A stretch of DNA of 64,000 bases from Terrimonas sp964445775 (GCA_964445775.1 CAYUMH010000002.1:1-64000), one strand, 5' to 3'. Positions 51,575 to 61,555 are shown, numbered from the stretch's first letter. The notes: generated from the sequence alone by a model not told the origin. Numbers and translations are program-made.

Positions 51575-52183
51575 ATGTCCAAAAAGAGTTTGTTATACCT
51601 CGGCTTTTTTGCCGCTTTAGCCGTGGGCTTTTATTTTTTAGTAGTAAGCCTGGTGCCCGAATTTAATACCAAAGAATTCCCGCCCATCAGCACGGTAAGG
51701 CCCTTTGCCTTTACCAACCAGGATGGCAAAGTAGTGACCAATAATGATGTAAAGGGTAAAGTACAGGCCGTTGAGTATTTCTTTACTACCTGCCAGGGTA
51801 TCTGCCCTATTATGAATAACAATATGAAACTGGTATACGAGGAGTTAAAGAACGAACCTGATTTTTTAATTTTATCGCATACCTGCCAGCCCGAGGTAGA
51901 TTCGGTGCCCCGCATGAAACGTTATGCAGACTCTATGCAGGTGAATACCGATAAGTGGATTTTTTTAACCGGCCGTAAGGACAGCCTGTACAATATGGCC
52001 CGCCTGAGTTATACCATTGATGACGGCAAAAACCCCCTGGGCAATATTGAGGACGATTTTATTCATTCCCAGTTTTTTGCCCTGGTAGATAAAGAAGGGA
52101 ATGTGCGTAAGATATACGACGGTTTAAAAAAATCGGAAGTGAATAAGTTGATAGCCGATGCCAAAAAACTTTTAAAGCCTTAA
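51575..52183 (+). CDS. SCO1/SenC family copper chaperone-like protein
   Basis: The 202-residue protein has an N-terminal membrane anchor (about 5-25) and a thioredoxin-like domain with the copper-binding CQGICP (C-x3-C) and the distal His in DFIHSQFFALVD. SCO proteins insert copper into the CuA site of cytochrome c oxidase on the outer side of the membrane. It forms an operon with the Fur-type gene 19 bp downstream. Confidence 0.9.
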   Translation: MSKKSLLYLGFFAALAVGFYFLVVSLVPEFNTKEFPPISTVRPFAFTNQDGKVVTNNDVKGKVQAVEYFFTTCQGICPIMNNNMKLVYEELKNEPDFLILSHTCQPEVDSVPRMKRYADSMQVNTDKWIFLTGRKDSLYNMARLSYTIDDGKNPLGNIEDDFIHSQFFALVDKEGNVRKIYDGLKKSEVNKLIADAKKLLKP

Positions 52184-52202
52184 ACTTGTTATAGGGTTAG
52201 CG

Positions 52203-52622
52203 ATGAAAGAGGAAATAACAACCATATTAAAACGTAATAGTCTTAGTGTTACCGCCAGCAGGGAAAAGATCCTGACCCTTTTCCTGAACCAGGATGGTGC
52301 CTTATCTCATAGCGATATTGAAAAAAAAGCCGGTGAGAAATTTGACCGGGTAACCGTTTACCGCACGTTGCAGACTTTTTCGGAAAAGGGCATCATCCAT
52401 ACCATTCCCACAGCCGATAACGCTGTTTTATACGCCCTGTGTAAGGATAATTGTTCCCAGGGACACCACCACGACCACCATGTGCATTTTATATGTGATA
52501 AATGTGCGCAAACCTTTTGCCTGGATAATGTGGTAACACCTGAATTAAAACTGCCCCAGGGCTACAGCACCAATCATATTGAGGTAGTAGCAAAAGGCAT
52601 TTGTAAAAAATGCAGGAAATAA
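52203..52622 (+). CDS. Fur-family metal-responsive regulator
   Basis: The 139-residue protein has the Fur winged helix (SVTASREKILTLFLNQDGALS, FDRVTVYRTLQTFSEKGII), a regulatory metal region with a His cluster (GHHHDHHVHFICDKC) and structural zinc CxxC pairs (CDKC, CKKC). The His cluster is denser than in typical iron Fur and may point to zinc or copper-linked sensing. It is co-transcribed with the SCO1 gene, and the MerC-like gene is divergent. Confidence 0.92.
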   Translation: MKEEITTILKRNSLSVTASREKILTLFLNQDGALSHSDIEKKAGEKFDRVTVYRTLQTFSEKGIIHTIPTADNAVLYALCKDNCSQGHHHDHHVHFICDKCAQTFCLDNVVTPELKLPQGYSTNHIEVVAKGICKKCRK

Positions 52623-52737
52623 GCCGGAATCTAGGATTGAATGAAGGCTGATTTAGGATTTGTATGTCATACGCCTCTGATATTCCTTCAATTTTTGCCC
52701 AATCTTAGTACTGCAGGCATCTTCTGAAATAACAATT

Positions 52738-53745
52738 TTAGCCTTCCGTTTCCGTTGTATTCAACGTTTTCCACAACAGGTCTTTTAATTCAGTTAAGCC
52801 TTTATTGGTTACAGAAGAAATAAAAATATGTGGAATATTGGCGGGCAATTCCTGTTTAATGGCCTGCATTAATTCTTCATCCAGCATATCACTTTTACTA
52901 ACAGCAATCACAAATTGTTTATGCAATAGCTCCGGATTGTATTGTTCCAGCTCGTTCAGTAAAATAGCAAACTCTTTTTTATGATCGGGGCTATCGGCCG
53001 GGATTAAAAATAATAATACCGGGTTGCGTTCTATATGACGCAGGAAACGGTGCCCCAGTCCCTTGCCTTCTGCCGCACCTTCGATAATACCGGGTAAATC
53101 GGCAATACAAAAACTCTGCTCATCGCGGTAAGCCACAATACCCAGGTTGGGGGTAATGGTGGTAAAAGCGTAGTTGGCAATTTTGGGTTTAGCGGCGGTA
53201 ATAACCGATAACAGGGTTGATTTACCGGCATTGGGAAAGCCTACCAGGCCCACATCGGCCAATACTTTCAGTTCAAGTATTTTAGTGGCTTCAATGCCCG
53301 GTAAGCCCGGTTGTGCATATTCAGGCGCCTGGTTGGTAGGTGTGGCAAAATGGGAATTACCCAGTCCGCCTTTACCGCCCGGTATCCAGATCACTTCCTG
53401 GCCGTCTTCCAATATTTCCACCTCCTGTACGCCGGTTTCTTCGTCTATAGCAATAGTGCCCAATGGCACTTCAATGATCACATCCTTACCAAAACGGCCG
53501 GTTTTGTTGTTGCCGCTTCCACCTTCACCATCTTCGGCAATAACATTTTTAAAATAACGCAGGTGCAGCAGGGTCCACAGGTTACGGTTACCCTTTAAAA
53601 TAATATGTGCACCACGACCTCCGTCGCCCCCATCCGGGCCACCTAAAGCGGTAAACTTGTTGCGCATAAAGTGCCGGCTGCCTGCCCCACCATGTCCGCT
53701 GCGGCAAAAAATACGTATCTGGTCAACAAAGTTGCTCTTCTCCAT
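52738..53745 (-). CDS. obg: GTPase Obg (CgtA)
   Basis: Obg is an essential ribosome-associated GTPase. The glycine-rich Obg fold (1-158; FCRSGHGGAGSRHFMRNKF, GGPDGGDGGRGAHIIL) is followed by the G domain with G1 GFPNAGKSTLL, G3 DLPGIIEGAAEGKGLGHRFL and G4 SKSD (in place of NKxD, seen in other Obg proteins of this phylum). There is no C-terminal OCT domain. Its 335 residues are normal for Bacteroidota. Confidence 0.96.
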   Translation of the reverse strand: MEKSNFVDQIRIFCRSGHGGAGSRHFMRNKFTALGGPDGGDGGRGAHIILKGNRNLWTLLHLRYFKNVIAEDGEGGSGNNKTGRFGKDVIIEVPLGTIAIDEETGVQEVEILEDGQEVIWIPGGKGGLGNSHFATPTNQAPEYAQPGLPGIEATKILELKVLADVGLVGFPNAGKSTLLSVITAAKPKIANYAFTTITPNLGIVAYRDEQSFCIADLPGIIEGAAEGKGLGHRFLRHIERNPVLLFLIPADSPDHKKEFAILLNELEQYNPELLHKQFVIAVSKSDMLDEELMQAIKQELPANIPHIFISSVTNKGLTELKDLLWKTLNTTETEG

Positions 53746-53761
53746 AACTCAAAATAAAGTG

Positions 53762-53769
53762 CAAATATA
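53762..53769 (-). promoter_or_regulatory. -7 promoter box (TATATTTG) of obg
   Basis: A perfect TAnnTTTG on the minus strand, 16 nt before the ATG. Confidence 0.5.
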
Positions 53770-53964
53770 GCTGGTTTAGGGCGGAAACCGGGGCTAAGTC
53801 TGCGCCTTATACCTCATACCTTAAGCCTTTTGTCCTATTTCTTATGCCCTTAACCCTATACCCTCTTTGTTAATCGTTATTTGTTATTGGTTAATTGTAG
53901 TTTATCTGACTGTAAAAAGTAACAAAACGCCGGGTTAAGCCGTTATACCCATCAAACATTTTTA

Positions 53965-55254
53965 ATGCCCGTCGTTTTACTGAGCCTATTATTCATTCTT
54001 TTCAGTCAACATAACCCTGTTAACGGGCAGCAAAAGCAGGCAGCAAGCCTCACCCACGCCTTCATTCAGGCGGAAGCAGATAAAATAGCTGATAAACTGG
54101 TGGCCTTGCGGAGAGGCTTTCATAAAACACCCGAACTGGCCGGGAAGGAAAAACTGACCCGGGAAACTATTATACAATATTTGACCAACCTGGGGCTGGA
54201 AGTAAAAACAGGCATGTATGGTCATAGTGTGGTGGGCATTTTACACGGCGGCAAAAAAGGCAAAAAAATTGCCTGGCGGGCCGATATGGACGCGCTGCCC
54301 ACGGATTTCCCGGATGAAGTAGACTTTAAATCAACCATCAAAGGGGTGCAGCATGGTTGCGGGCACGATATACATATGGCCATTGCACTGGGCATAGCCG
54401 AAGTGCTGGCGAAAAATAAGAAAGCAGTGCATGGTACTGTATATTTCATTTTTCAGTCGGAGGAAGAAACATTCAAAGGGGCCAAAAATATGATTACAAG
54501 GGGCCTGTTTGATGACATTAAACCGGACGAAATATATGGCTTACATGTAACGGCCCTGCCGGCAGGAGAAATAATGGTAAAGCCAGGTGAGATGTTTGCC
54601 TACCAGAAAAGAATACGTATTCAATTAAAAAATGAGTTGTCGAAAGAGGAAGCAAAAACACTGACACAAAAAATTCACAGCACCCTGTCGCGTTCCACAA
54701 CCGGGAGTAAGCCCTGGGAAATACAAAATATCCGTGACACTGAAACCGGGTTAACTAACCCCAACACCATGTTTAAGGATTACCTGATTATGGATGAGCC
54801 CTTTACCAGCTACACAAAGAATGATACCTTATTCCTGGAAGCTTATATATACGAAACCAATGCTGCCAATTTAGTTAATATTATCCCAATAGTGAAACAG
54901 GTAATAGCTGCAGGTAATAATAAAGACCAGTTGCTGGACGTTTCTTTTATACAGGAAAACCCAACCATTATCAACGATAAAATATTAACGGCTGATGCCA
55001 TCACTACCTTACAAAACATTTATGGTAAAAATGCCGTTGCCGCCGATTATGGCCAGGTGCCTTTTTTTAATGATGATTTTGCTTATTTCCAGCAACAAAT
55101 ACCCGGCGTTTATTTCTTTCTCGGAGGCTCTAATGCCGCAAAAGGAATAAATGCGTTGAATCATAGTCCCGGTTTTAAAGTAGATGAAGACTGCATTAAA
55201 ACCGGCGTTAAAAGCTTTGCTTCCTTAATACTCGAAAGATTAAAGAAAAAATAA
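53965..55254 (+). CDS. Secreted M20 family amidohydrolase
   Basis: The 429-residue protein has a short signal peptide (1-21, ending VNGQ), and M20D (hippurate hydrolase/IAA-amidohydrolase-like) motifs: RADMDALP, the metal site HGCGHDIHMA, and QSEEETFKGAK. It hydrolyses N-acyl amino acids or small peptides. The C-terminal half departs from typical M20D, with a Lys/Thr-rich insert. The next gene follows after 19 bp. Confidence 0.88.
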   Translation: MPVVLLSLLFILFSQHNPVNGQQKQAASLTHAFIQAEADKIADKLVALRRGFHKTPELAGKEKLTRETIIQYLTNLGLEVKTGMYGHSVVGILHGGKKGKKIAWRADMDALPTDFPDEVDFKSTIKGVQHGCGHDIHMAIALGIAEVLAKNKKAVHGTVYFIFQSEEETFKGAKNMITRGLFDDIKPDEIYGLHVTALPAGEIMVKPGEMFAYQKRIRIQLKNELSKEEAKTLTQKIHSTLSRSTTGSKPWEIQNIRDTETGLTNPNTMFKDYLIMDEPFTSYTKNDTLFLEAYIYETNAANLVNIIPIVKQVIAAGNNKDQLLDVSFIQENPTIINDKILTADAITTLQNIYGKNAVAADYGQVPFFNDDFAYFQQQIPGVYFFLGGSNAAKGINALNHSPGFKVDEDCIKTGVKSFASLILERLKKK

Positions 55255-55273
55255 ATACACCCTTTTTATTTTT

Positions 55274-55951
55274 ATGAAACGTGTCTTTCAATACATAACA
55301 GGTCTTTTTAACGAAAAAAAACCAGCTGCAGCCCGGGAAATAAAGTCCGGGAACTACTCAGATTTATATAACCGGGACAATTATTTTTCCAGCGAGTTTT
55401 ATTCCAACCTTGTGCGCACCATTAACTGGACAGAAAAAGTAATTGCAGGTATTGATGATATAACAAAGATCAATTATGCAACTATACTTCGTTCTACTAA
55501 CCCGGTTTATAAAGGGAGGCCATTTTACCGGTATGAAGATGATACGCCGGAGTTTGCACAAACACCTGATCTGCCTTTCAATTATGCAGCCTTACTCAAG
55601 GATGCCTTAGCTTATAAAAAGGATGGCTTTATCTATTTTAAAAACATGCATCAGTTGGGTGAAATACTCGAATTTGAAATAGATGTCACTACACATGACG
55701 GCGCCCCTTGCGCAATATCAAATGGTTTTATTGACGAGTCGGATATTCCTCCCATTGATACCTGGTTTTATATTACCAATACAAAACTGTATTGCTGGAT
55801 CCCGGAATTTTTCATCCAAAAAATGCAGGACGCCATAGCTGTTGAAATACTGGGCAGTTATAACTGGATAAAAGATTCAAATACTGTTTTGTATCTTCAA
55901 ACCATTGAAAGGTTAAATGCTGCATACAATAAGCAGGTTACGGGTTTGTAA
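55274..55951 (+). CDS. Uncharacterised cytosolic protein
   Basis: I do not recognise this 225-residue soluble protein. It is rich in aromatic and acidic residues (YRYEDDTPEFAQTPDLPFNY, DTWFYITNTKLYCWIPEFF), a composition often seen in immunity-type proteins. It is 19 bp behind the amidohydrolase gene. Confidence 0.65.
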   Translation: MKRVFQYITGLFNEKKPAAAREIKSGNYSDLYNRDNYFSSEFYSNLVRTINWTEKVIAGIDDITKINYATILRSTNPVYKGRPFYRYEDDTPEFAQTPDLPFNYAALLKDALAYKKDGFIYFKNMHQLGEILEFEIDVTTHDGAPCAISNGFIDESDIPPIDTWFYITNTKLYCWIPEFFIQKMQDAIAVEILGSYNWIKDSNTVLYLQTIERLNAAYNKQVTGL

Positions 55952-56107
55952 CACAACATACTGAGAGGGCTGAACCTGCAATAACCTTATGGCATTTACG
56001 CTTTAGCTGAGCCAGATAATGTTTTTTGTTGGTTATAATTAACAGTCCCGGCAGGTTTTATTATTGTACAATAAAGAAGTTTTTTAAGTTGTTTTAAACA
56101 TCGCCCT

Positions 56108-56779
56108 ATGTGGTATACCAAATTCACTTTCATTGAAAAACACCCGGGGCTGGCAATAACGTTGCCAGGTAATTATTTTACCAAACCTTACACACAGGAA
56201 GAGTTCGTTTCGTTACAACATATTAACAGTATCTATCCTGCAGGCCAAAACCCCGCTACCTATCCCATTCCGCAACAACTACAACTCCCGTCCGAATATA
56301 TTGAGTTATTACTGTTTTCCAACGGAGGCAATATTATCAATGGTGAAAGAGAGTTTGGTTATTTTTCACCGGAAACTATCAGGTCTTTTTATATATCCTA
56401 TGGCTTTCATGTATGGGCTCCTGCATTTTTGCCGGTAGCATTAAACGGCGGTGGAAAATTTTATGCATACGACCTGAGGGAAGCAAATAGCACCCCCATT
56501 ATCGTTGTGTCTGCCGGGAATATTGGTTACGAGGCAGATTGCTGGGCCATGCTGGGTCACACGTTGAATGAAGTATTAAGCCGGACAACCAATATAGAAG
56601 AGGAGCTGGACCGGCTATACCCGGCGGTGCAACCAAGCGAGCAACAAAAAAGAAAAGCCGCTATTCATAAAGCCCTCGCACAACTAAAAGCAGAAAAAGA
56701 GAACGGCAGTATTCCATTAAAAGTATATCTCTCCAAAAAAAGAGAGCTTGAAGATGAAATGAAGCATTTGAATTCATAA
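56108..56779 (+). CDS. SUKH (SMI1/KNR4)-type protein
   Basis: The 223-residue protein carries the SUKH-like order: IPQQLQLPSEYIELLLFSNGG (about 54-74), EFGYFSPETI, FLPVALNGGGKFYAYDLRE, IIVVSAGNIGYEADCWAM. A charged helical tail follows (about 176-223; QQKRKAAIHKALAQLKAEKE). SUKH proteins are often immunity proteins of polymorphic or contact-dependent toxins, but no toxin gene is adjacent. Some are housekeeping, so the role is open. Confidence 0.78.
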   Translation: MWYTKFTFIEKHPGLAITLPGNYFTKPYTQEEFVSLQHINSIYPAGQNPATYPIPQQLQLPSEYIELLLFSNGGNIINGEREFGYFSPETIRSFYISYGFHVWAPAFLPVALNGGGKFYAYDLREANSTPIIVVSAGNIGYEADCWAMLGHTLNEVLSRTTNIEEELDRLYPAVQPSEQQKRKAAIHKALAQLKAEKENGSIPLKVYLSKKRELEDEMKHLNS

Positions 56780-56867
56780 GTCTATTAAAACGGTTTTACG
56801 AAAGCATAATCCTGCAAAATTTTATACAACCGTTTTTTTATGTATCTTAATTATTCAAAATCTGAAT

Positions 56868-57659
56868 ATGAAGTTTTTTTTACCCGTCCTCTTTTTACTT
56901 TTTTATAACGCAGGTTCCGCACAAACCAAACCCAAACCGGCAACCGCTCCGGCTCCCCCTTCAATGAGCTTTACCGTTATTAATAAAGCCATTGCCCCAA
57001 AATTCGGACTGGCCGGTAAACACCCCGCAAATATCCCGGTATATATACTGGATCATAATGAAAAAAAAATATTCAACTCCACCACCGTCGCCCCTAAACA
57101 GGTACGCGAAGAGTTTGCCACTTATACCATTACGCCCCTGCTGGCTACACCACCGCCCATGTATGGCATGTATACGGTTATTTTAAATCCTGTTTCTACC
57201 GATATACAGTTTGTAACTGAAGACAGCATAACAGATAAAGCCGAAATTGACGTCTTTGCGCAAATGCTGGTTGACAGTAACAGCCTGGATAAAAAATTTA
57301 AAGCAACCGTGGTAGATAAGAACAGCCAGGAATATAAAGGGCAGCTGGAACAGGAGACCAGGGAAGTATTACAGAACAAATCTTTTAAACTATTCTCCTT
57401 TAAAGCCGGTGAACTTTCCGTAAAAGTGGCGAAGTTCCCCAATGCTGTTTTCCTGTATAATGGTAACAGTGTGGTATACACCCCTTCATTTGTAGATAAT
57501 TATATCATCTCGGCCTTTACCGTAGGTGACAGGTTATTTGTTGACCTGCCCGGGTATATGATGGGAGACCCCAAGTACCCGACCTGTGACAACTGGAACT
57601 CCCGCATTATGGAAGTAACAGCGAATAGCATTGTACAACGCAGTTTTAGCTGTTATTAG
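56868..57659 (+). CDS. Secreted protein of unknown function
   Basis: The 263-residue product has a signal peptide (about 1-18, ending AGSAQ), a Pro/Ala/Lys linker (TKPKPATAPAPP) and a beta-rich body. Two Cys near the C-terminus (TCDNW, SFSCY) may form a disulfide. I do not recognise the family. Confidence 0.7.
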   Translation: MKFFLPVLFLLFYNAGSAQTKPKPATAPAPPSMSFTVINKAIAPKFGLAGKHPANIPVYILDHNEKKIFNSTTVAPKQVREEFATYTITPLLATPPPMYGMYTVILNPVSTDIQFVTEDSITDKAEIDVFAQMLVDSNSLDKKFKATVVDKNSQEYKGQLEQETREVLQNKSFKLFSFKAGELSVKVAKFPNAVFLYNGNSVVYTPSFVDNYIISAFTVGDRLFVDLPGYMMGDPKYPTCDNWNSRIMEVTANSIVQRSFSCY

Positions 57660-57720
57660 TTTGATCATGCATCAGCAGGAACCAATTGTTGTACATTAGC
57701 TCCTGATCAATTTTATATCC

Positions 57721-58491
57721 ATGAGAACGACGACCAGGATGTCCGTCCTATTATTTTTATTAGCCATTAGTTTTAACCAGCTATATGCAGGCTGGTACCA
57801 GTGTTATAATTTCAAAGGCAGCATTGACAAATACCCTATCAGTTTTTCCATACAGGTAAGGCCGGGATATTTCGGCGAAAAGGAAAAGAAGGATTATAAT
57901 ATCATTGGTGTATATAAATATGATAAACGTAATCAGCCTATCCGCCTGGAAGGCAGGATTGATTTCAACACCAATAAAGCCTTGTTGTATGAAGTAAACA
58001 ATAACAAATACACCGCAAGTTTCGAGTTTGATTTTTCTACCAGTACCAGCACCGGGGTTTGGAAAAACTTACAAAACAATAATAGCTTAGCCTTACAGCT
58101 GCAATATGTTTCGCAATTAACCGATACCGCTTTGTCTGATGAATCACCAGGGGTGGAAATTTTACAAAACGCCGCCTTGAAAGATTTTTATTTTACCGGC
58201 ATCTATACAAAAAAAGCGGGTGATGACAGAGCGCAGATGACCGATCTGCGAATAATAAATAAAAAAGACAATACGACTTTCCAGGTGATAGACCTGTTAC
58301 TGGTGGAAACAGAATCCGGCAATGTGGCTACCATTATATATGATAATGTGCTGATAGCCGATAATAACTCCAAAAAAATATTGGTTTTAAATAATGTCGG
58401 CCGGATGGGCGGTTATATAACGCTTAGGTTTGATGCTAATACAAAGCATTTTATTCTTAATCCCGAACCGGTAATTGAAGGGCCGCAGTAA
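57721..58491 (+). CDS. Secreted protein of unknown function
   Basis: The 256-residue product has a signal peptide (about 1-23, ending LYAG) and a beta-rich region (YNFKGSIDKYPISFSIQV, NIIGVYKYDKRNQPIRLEGRI) like the lipocalin-type or META-like small envelope proteins of this phylum, without a clear match. It follows another secreted-protein gene by 61 bp. Confidence 0.7.
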   Translation: MRTTTRMSVLLFLLAISFNQLYAGWYQCYNFKGSIDKYPISFSIQVRPGYFGEKEKKDYNIIGVYKYDKRNQPIRLEGRIDFNTNKALLYEVNNNKYTASFEFDFSTSTSTGVWKNLQNNNSLALQLQYVSQLTDTALSDESPGVEILQNAALKDFYFTGIYTKKAGDDRAQMTDLRIINKKDNTTFQVIDLLLVETESGNVATIIYDNVLIADNNSKKILVLNNVGRMGGYITLRFDANTKHFILNPEPVIEGPQ

Positions 58492-58503
58492 TGACTTATT
58501 TAC

Positions 58504-59469
58504 CTAATTTACCCTTTTGAAAAACGATACCGTATAATTCACCGCTTTACGCCAGTCATCCGGGTGATTACCAAAGCCATGATCGGTATCCATCATAATA
58601 CGTTCACTTAATACACTTCGCCCTCTTAATTGATTATGGTATTTTTCTGATTCATTCACTGTGCTGAAGAAGGGTGCAAAATTCAGGTCATCGTCATTAG
58701 ATACGGGCATAACCGTAATATTTGGCCTACAGGGTGGATTGGCGGTAGATACCCAGTCGGGCGATATGGCCATCAGGTATAAAGCATTTTCCTTGGTCAA
58801 TTCAGCACCGGTAAGGCGGTAGATCAGTTCTTTTAATGCGGGCCAGTATTCATGTGCCGGGGGATTGGTATAAAAAGCATCGGGTACGGTTAAAGTAGTT
58901 AAGCCGCCAAAATTACCGGATGCCCTTACCTGGCCATTGGTATTTTTTGCACCCTGTACATATAACATAGCTAAGGTTGCGCCTGCACTATGACCGGCCA
59001 TATACATTTTAGCCGTACCACTGCCCCAGCCTGTACTTTTTTGTTTATAACTCTCTACCACAGCAGCCATATCATTAACCTGGTCCTGCACTTTAATAGC
59101 CGAAAGTTTATGTACAATCGGCACCTGGTCAATACCGCTGGCATCTACCAAACGGTGATTAATATTGACGGTAACATAGCCCCTTTGCGCATACAATTTG
59201 GCAACACCGGTAAAGCCTTCTTTATTGCCGGCAATAAAGCCACCGCCATGTATCACAAAAACCACGGGCGTTTGATCCGTATAACCTTCGGGAAAATAAA
59301 CATCATAGCGTTGTGCGGCATCAGCACCATAGGATATATCCAATTCCTGTTTTGTTATTGCGTAATCCTCTTTAATGGGTGTTGTATCGTTATTATCTTT
59401 TTTACAGGCTGTTATCAGCAGAACGATAACAATAAAAAAGGCAGTCGTTTTTTGAATGGTATTTTTCAT
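58504..59469 (-). CDS. Alpha/beta-hydrolase (esterase) lipoprotein
   Basis: The 321-residue product has a lipoprotein signal (lipobox VLLITAC) and an esterase/lipase domain of the hormone-sensitive-lipase/BD-FAE type: oxyanion HGGGF, nucleophile S in GHSAGATLAML, and His in DTDHGFGNH. It should hydrolyse short esters outside the cytosol. The ATG at 59469 (MKNTIQKTTAFF) places the signal peptide correctly. Confidence 0.88.
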   Translation of the reverse strand: MKNTIQKTTAFFIVIVLLITACKKDNNDTTPIKEDYAITKQELDISYGADAAQRYDVYFPEGYTDQTPVVFVIHGGGFIAGNKEGFTGVAKLYAQRGYVTVNINHRLVDASGIDQVPIVHKLSAIKVQDQVNDMAAVVESYKQKSTGWGSGTAKMYMAGHSAGATLAMLYVQGAKNTNGQVRASGNFGGLTTLTVPDAFYTNPPAHEYWPALKELIYRLTGAELTKENALYLMAISPDWVSTANPPCRPNITVMPVSNDDDLNFAPFFSTVNESEKYHNQLRGRSVLSERIMMDTDHGFGNHPDDWRKAVNYTVSFFKRVN

Positions 59470-59582
59470 AATGCAAGCTTTGCACACTGTTACACAAAAA
59501 CTACTCCATATTTACAAAAAGAAATTAACAACCTGAATACCAACGATATATTACATAATGGCTGAACAGCGAACCGGACGAT

Positions 59583-59598
59583 GAAGTGTGCGACGCAA
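59583..59598 (+). repeat. GAAGTGTGCGACGCAA element, partial copy C
   Basis: It has the identical 16-bp core of copies A and B, but without recognisable inverted ends. It lies between the esterase gene and the end of the TPR regulator gene. Confidence 0.65.
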
Positions 59599-59649
59599 CA
59601 ACTGCCGGGTTAGCGTGATACAGCCGGCAAACAAAAAACCTATTCTGTT

Positions 59650-61389
59650 TTATATAGAATTAGCAAACTCCTCCAGTTGTATATCTTCATCAGAACTGAT
59701 CTTTTTACGCAGGCGGTGCCAGGTAACTTTGATGGATTGCGGAGAGATGCCCAAAGTATTCGCCATCTCCACACGCGATAGTTTTAATTTACTCAGTACC
59801 ATTAACCGTATTTCGGATGGGGTGATGCCCGGTATCATGGCCGATACGGTTTGAATATATTTCGGATATACTTTTTCAAATGCCTGCTTAAATTGTAACC
59901 AGTCCTTCTCCGTTAATATGGCCGTTTGCTGTAACTGTTCAATGATCTGGCTGTTTGCCTCCTGTGAAGTGAGGGTTTCTATCAGCGAGTTTTTCTCCGA
60001 AATTATATTGGTAAAGTTTTGCAGTTTTAACCGGGCATTTTCCAGTTCCTGTTCTTTGGTATGCAACAATGCATCCGTTACCTGCTGGTGTGCCAGGCGT
60101 TTTTTCTTTTGTGTGTAATAGATCAGCCCGGCTATGATCAATACAAAAAAGATAATGACAATGGCCGTGAACAGTTGTGTGTTCTTTACTTTATTCAATA
60201 AACTGAGTTTTTCCTGCTCGGCCTGTAATTTTTGCCGGTAGGCTTTTTGCTCGGCCCTTGCCAGGAAAACAGCATTTAATACTTTATCCACCGTGTCCTT
60301 GGCTATAATGGAGGAATCCAGGTATATTTTAGCAAATACGGGATCGTTATTGAGCGTGTACCAGTTACTGGTAGTTCGGTAGTAGGATGGTTTTATTTCG
60401 TAAGGCCTTTCGCACAGGTTAATATTCATATTGGCGGCCTGCAACCATTGTCGGGCGGCCTGGCTGTTCTTTGTTTTAATAGCAATATTAGCCAGCAACA
60501 GGGCAGCATTACCAGCCAGGGCAGCATTACCGGCCAGGGGATAATCTTTATGCAGCACCGCGTTATCAAAATCGGCCTTTGCCAGCGGCATTGCCTCAGC
60601 GTATTGTCCTTTTGTATAATAGTTCTGGGCAATATTGCCCTGCGTAATAGTATATTGTATAGCCTGCGGTGTAATAAAGCCGGAGTTCAATGCTTTGCGA
60701 AAATAAAAATCGGAAGAGTCGAGCTGCTGAAGCCGCTGGTAACAAAGCCCCAGGGTATTGTAGGCAGACCAACGGGCTTTCCAGTTAAAAGCCGTTTCGG
60801 GTATGGTGAGGGCCTTATGCATGAACTGAATGGTTTTAGCATAATCCTTAAAAAAGAAATAAGGCTCTCCTATCAGGTAATAATATTCCGCCATATTGGG
60901 AAAATCCTGCGATGTGCTGGTGGCAATGCGATCATTCAGCTGCAGGTAGTAATCAAAAGCCTGTTCATAATTGCCCATCCACCGCCACGAAAACTCGGCC
61001 ATTACCCGCAGGGCCCGGGCTTCAATATGTAAATACCCTTCTTTCCGTCCCTTGGCAGCAATGGTTTTCAGCCGCTCCATACAGGCATCCTCCGTAACAC
61101 CAGGAAATCTACGGCTGGTATAATAATAGGCCCGCATTAATTCCCCTTCCAGCTCCAGCTCCCTGTCTTTATGTTTTTTGCCAAAATCAGTTAATGCCTG
61201 CATTTCTGCCAATGACTTTGCTGTATCGCTGAGCCATATTACCCGGGCATAAAAAGTATCAATGATGGCTACTTTCTCGGGATAGGTTTTATGTAAAAAG
61301 AAATCGTACTGGGCATTTAACCGGCATGTTATTATTATAAACAACAGGCATAAGGGGGCATACCATTTTACAGGCGGGTTTCGGGGCAT
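59650..61389 (-). CDS. Membrane-spanning TPR regulator with C-terminal HTH
   Basis: The 579-residue protein has a signal peptide (about 1-26), TPR-type helical repeats (about 60-370), one membrane helix (about 408-428; TAIVIIFFVLIIAGLIYY), a coiled coil (about 430-490) and a LuxR-like HTH (about 525-570; ITPSEIRLMVLSKLKLSRVEMAN, GISPQSIKVTWHRLRKKI). It shares its plan with the 7528-8760 product. An 18-bp in-frame tandem duplication near 60502-60537 encodes the repeated GNAALA. Confidence 0.85.
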   Translation of the reverse strand: MPRNPPVKWYAPLCLLFIIITCRLNAQYDFFLHKTYPEKVAIIDTFYARVIWLSDTAKSLAEMQALTDFGKKHKDRELELEGELMRAYYYTSRRFPGVTEDACMERLKTIAAKGRKEGYLHIEARALRVMAEFSWRWMGNYEQAFDYYLQLNDRIATSTSQDFPNMAEYYYLIGEPYFFFKDYAKTIQFMHKALTIPETAFNWKARWSAYNTLGLCYQRLQQLDSSDFYFRKALNSGFITPQAIQYTITQGNIAQNYYTKGQYAEAMPLAKADFDNAVLHKDYPLAGNAALAGNAALLLANIAIKTKNSQAARQWLQAANMNINLCERPYEIKPSYYRTTSNWYTLNNDPVFAKIYLDSSIIAKDTVDKVLNAVFLARAEQKAYRQKLQAEQEKLSLLNKVKNTQLFTAIVIIFFVLIIAGLIYYTQKKKRLAHQQVTDALLHTKEQELENARLKLQNFTNIISEKNSLIETLTSQEANSQIIEQLQQTAILTEKDWLQFKQAFEKVYPKYIQTVSAMIPGITPSEIRLMVLSKLKLSRVEMANTLGISPQSIKVTWHRLRKKISSDEDIQLEEFANSI

Positions 61390-61533
61390 AGATAGTTCAG
61401 GTGTGTAACAAAAATAAAGCTTGCTGTTTAATTAAACGTTTTTATGCGGAGCATTTCTCCCAATAACCAGCGACTACCATTGTATGTATATACTTTATAA
61501 TGTAACCATACTGCAGTAACGGTTTCCGTTCAC

Positions 61534-61555
61534 AAAAAAAGGAGGCCATGCCTCC
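61534..61555 (-). terminator. Terminator of the mqnC/DUF3817 operon
   Basis: GGAGGC/GCCTCC with loop CAT, followed on the minus strand by TTTTTTTG. It lies 27 nt after the DUF3817 stop codon. Confidence 0.7.
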
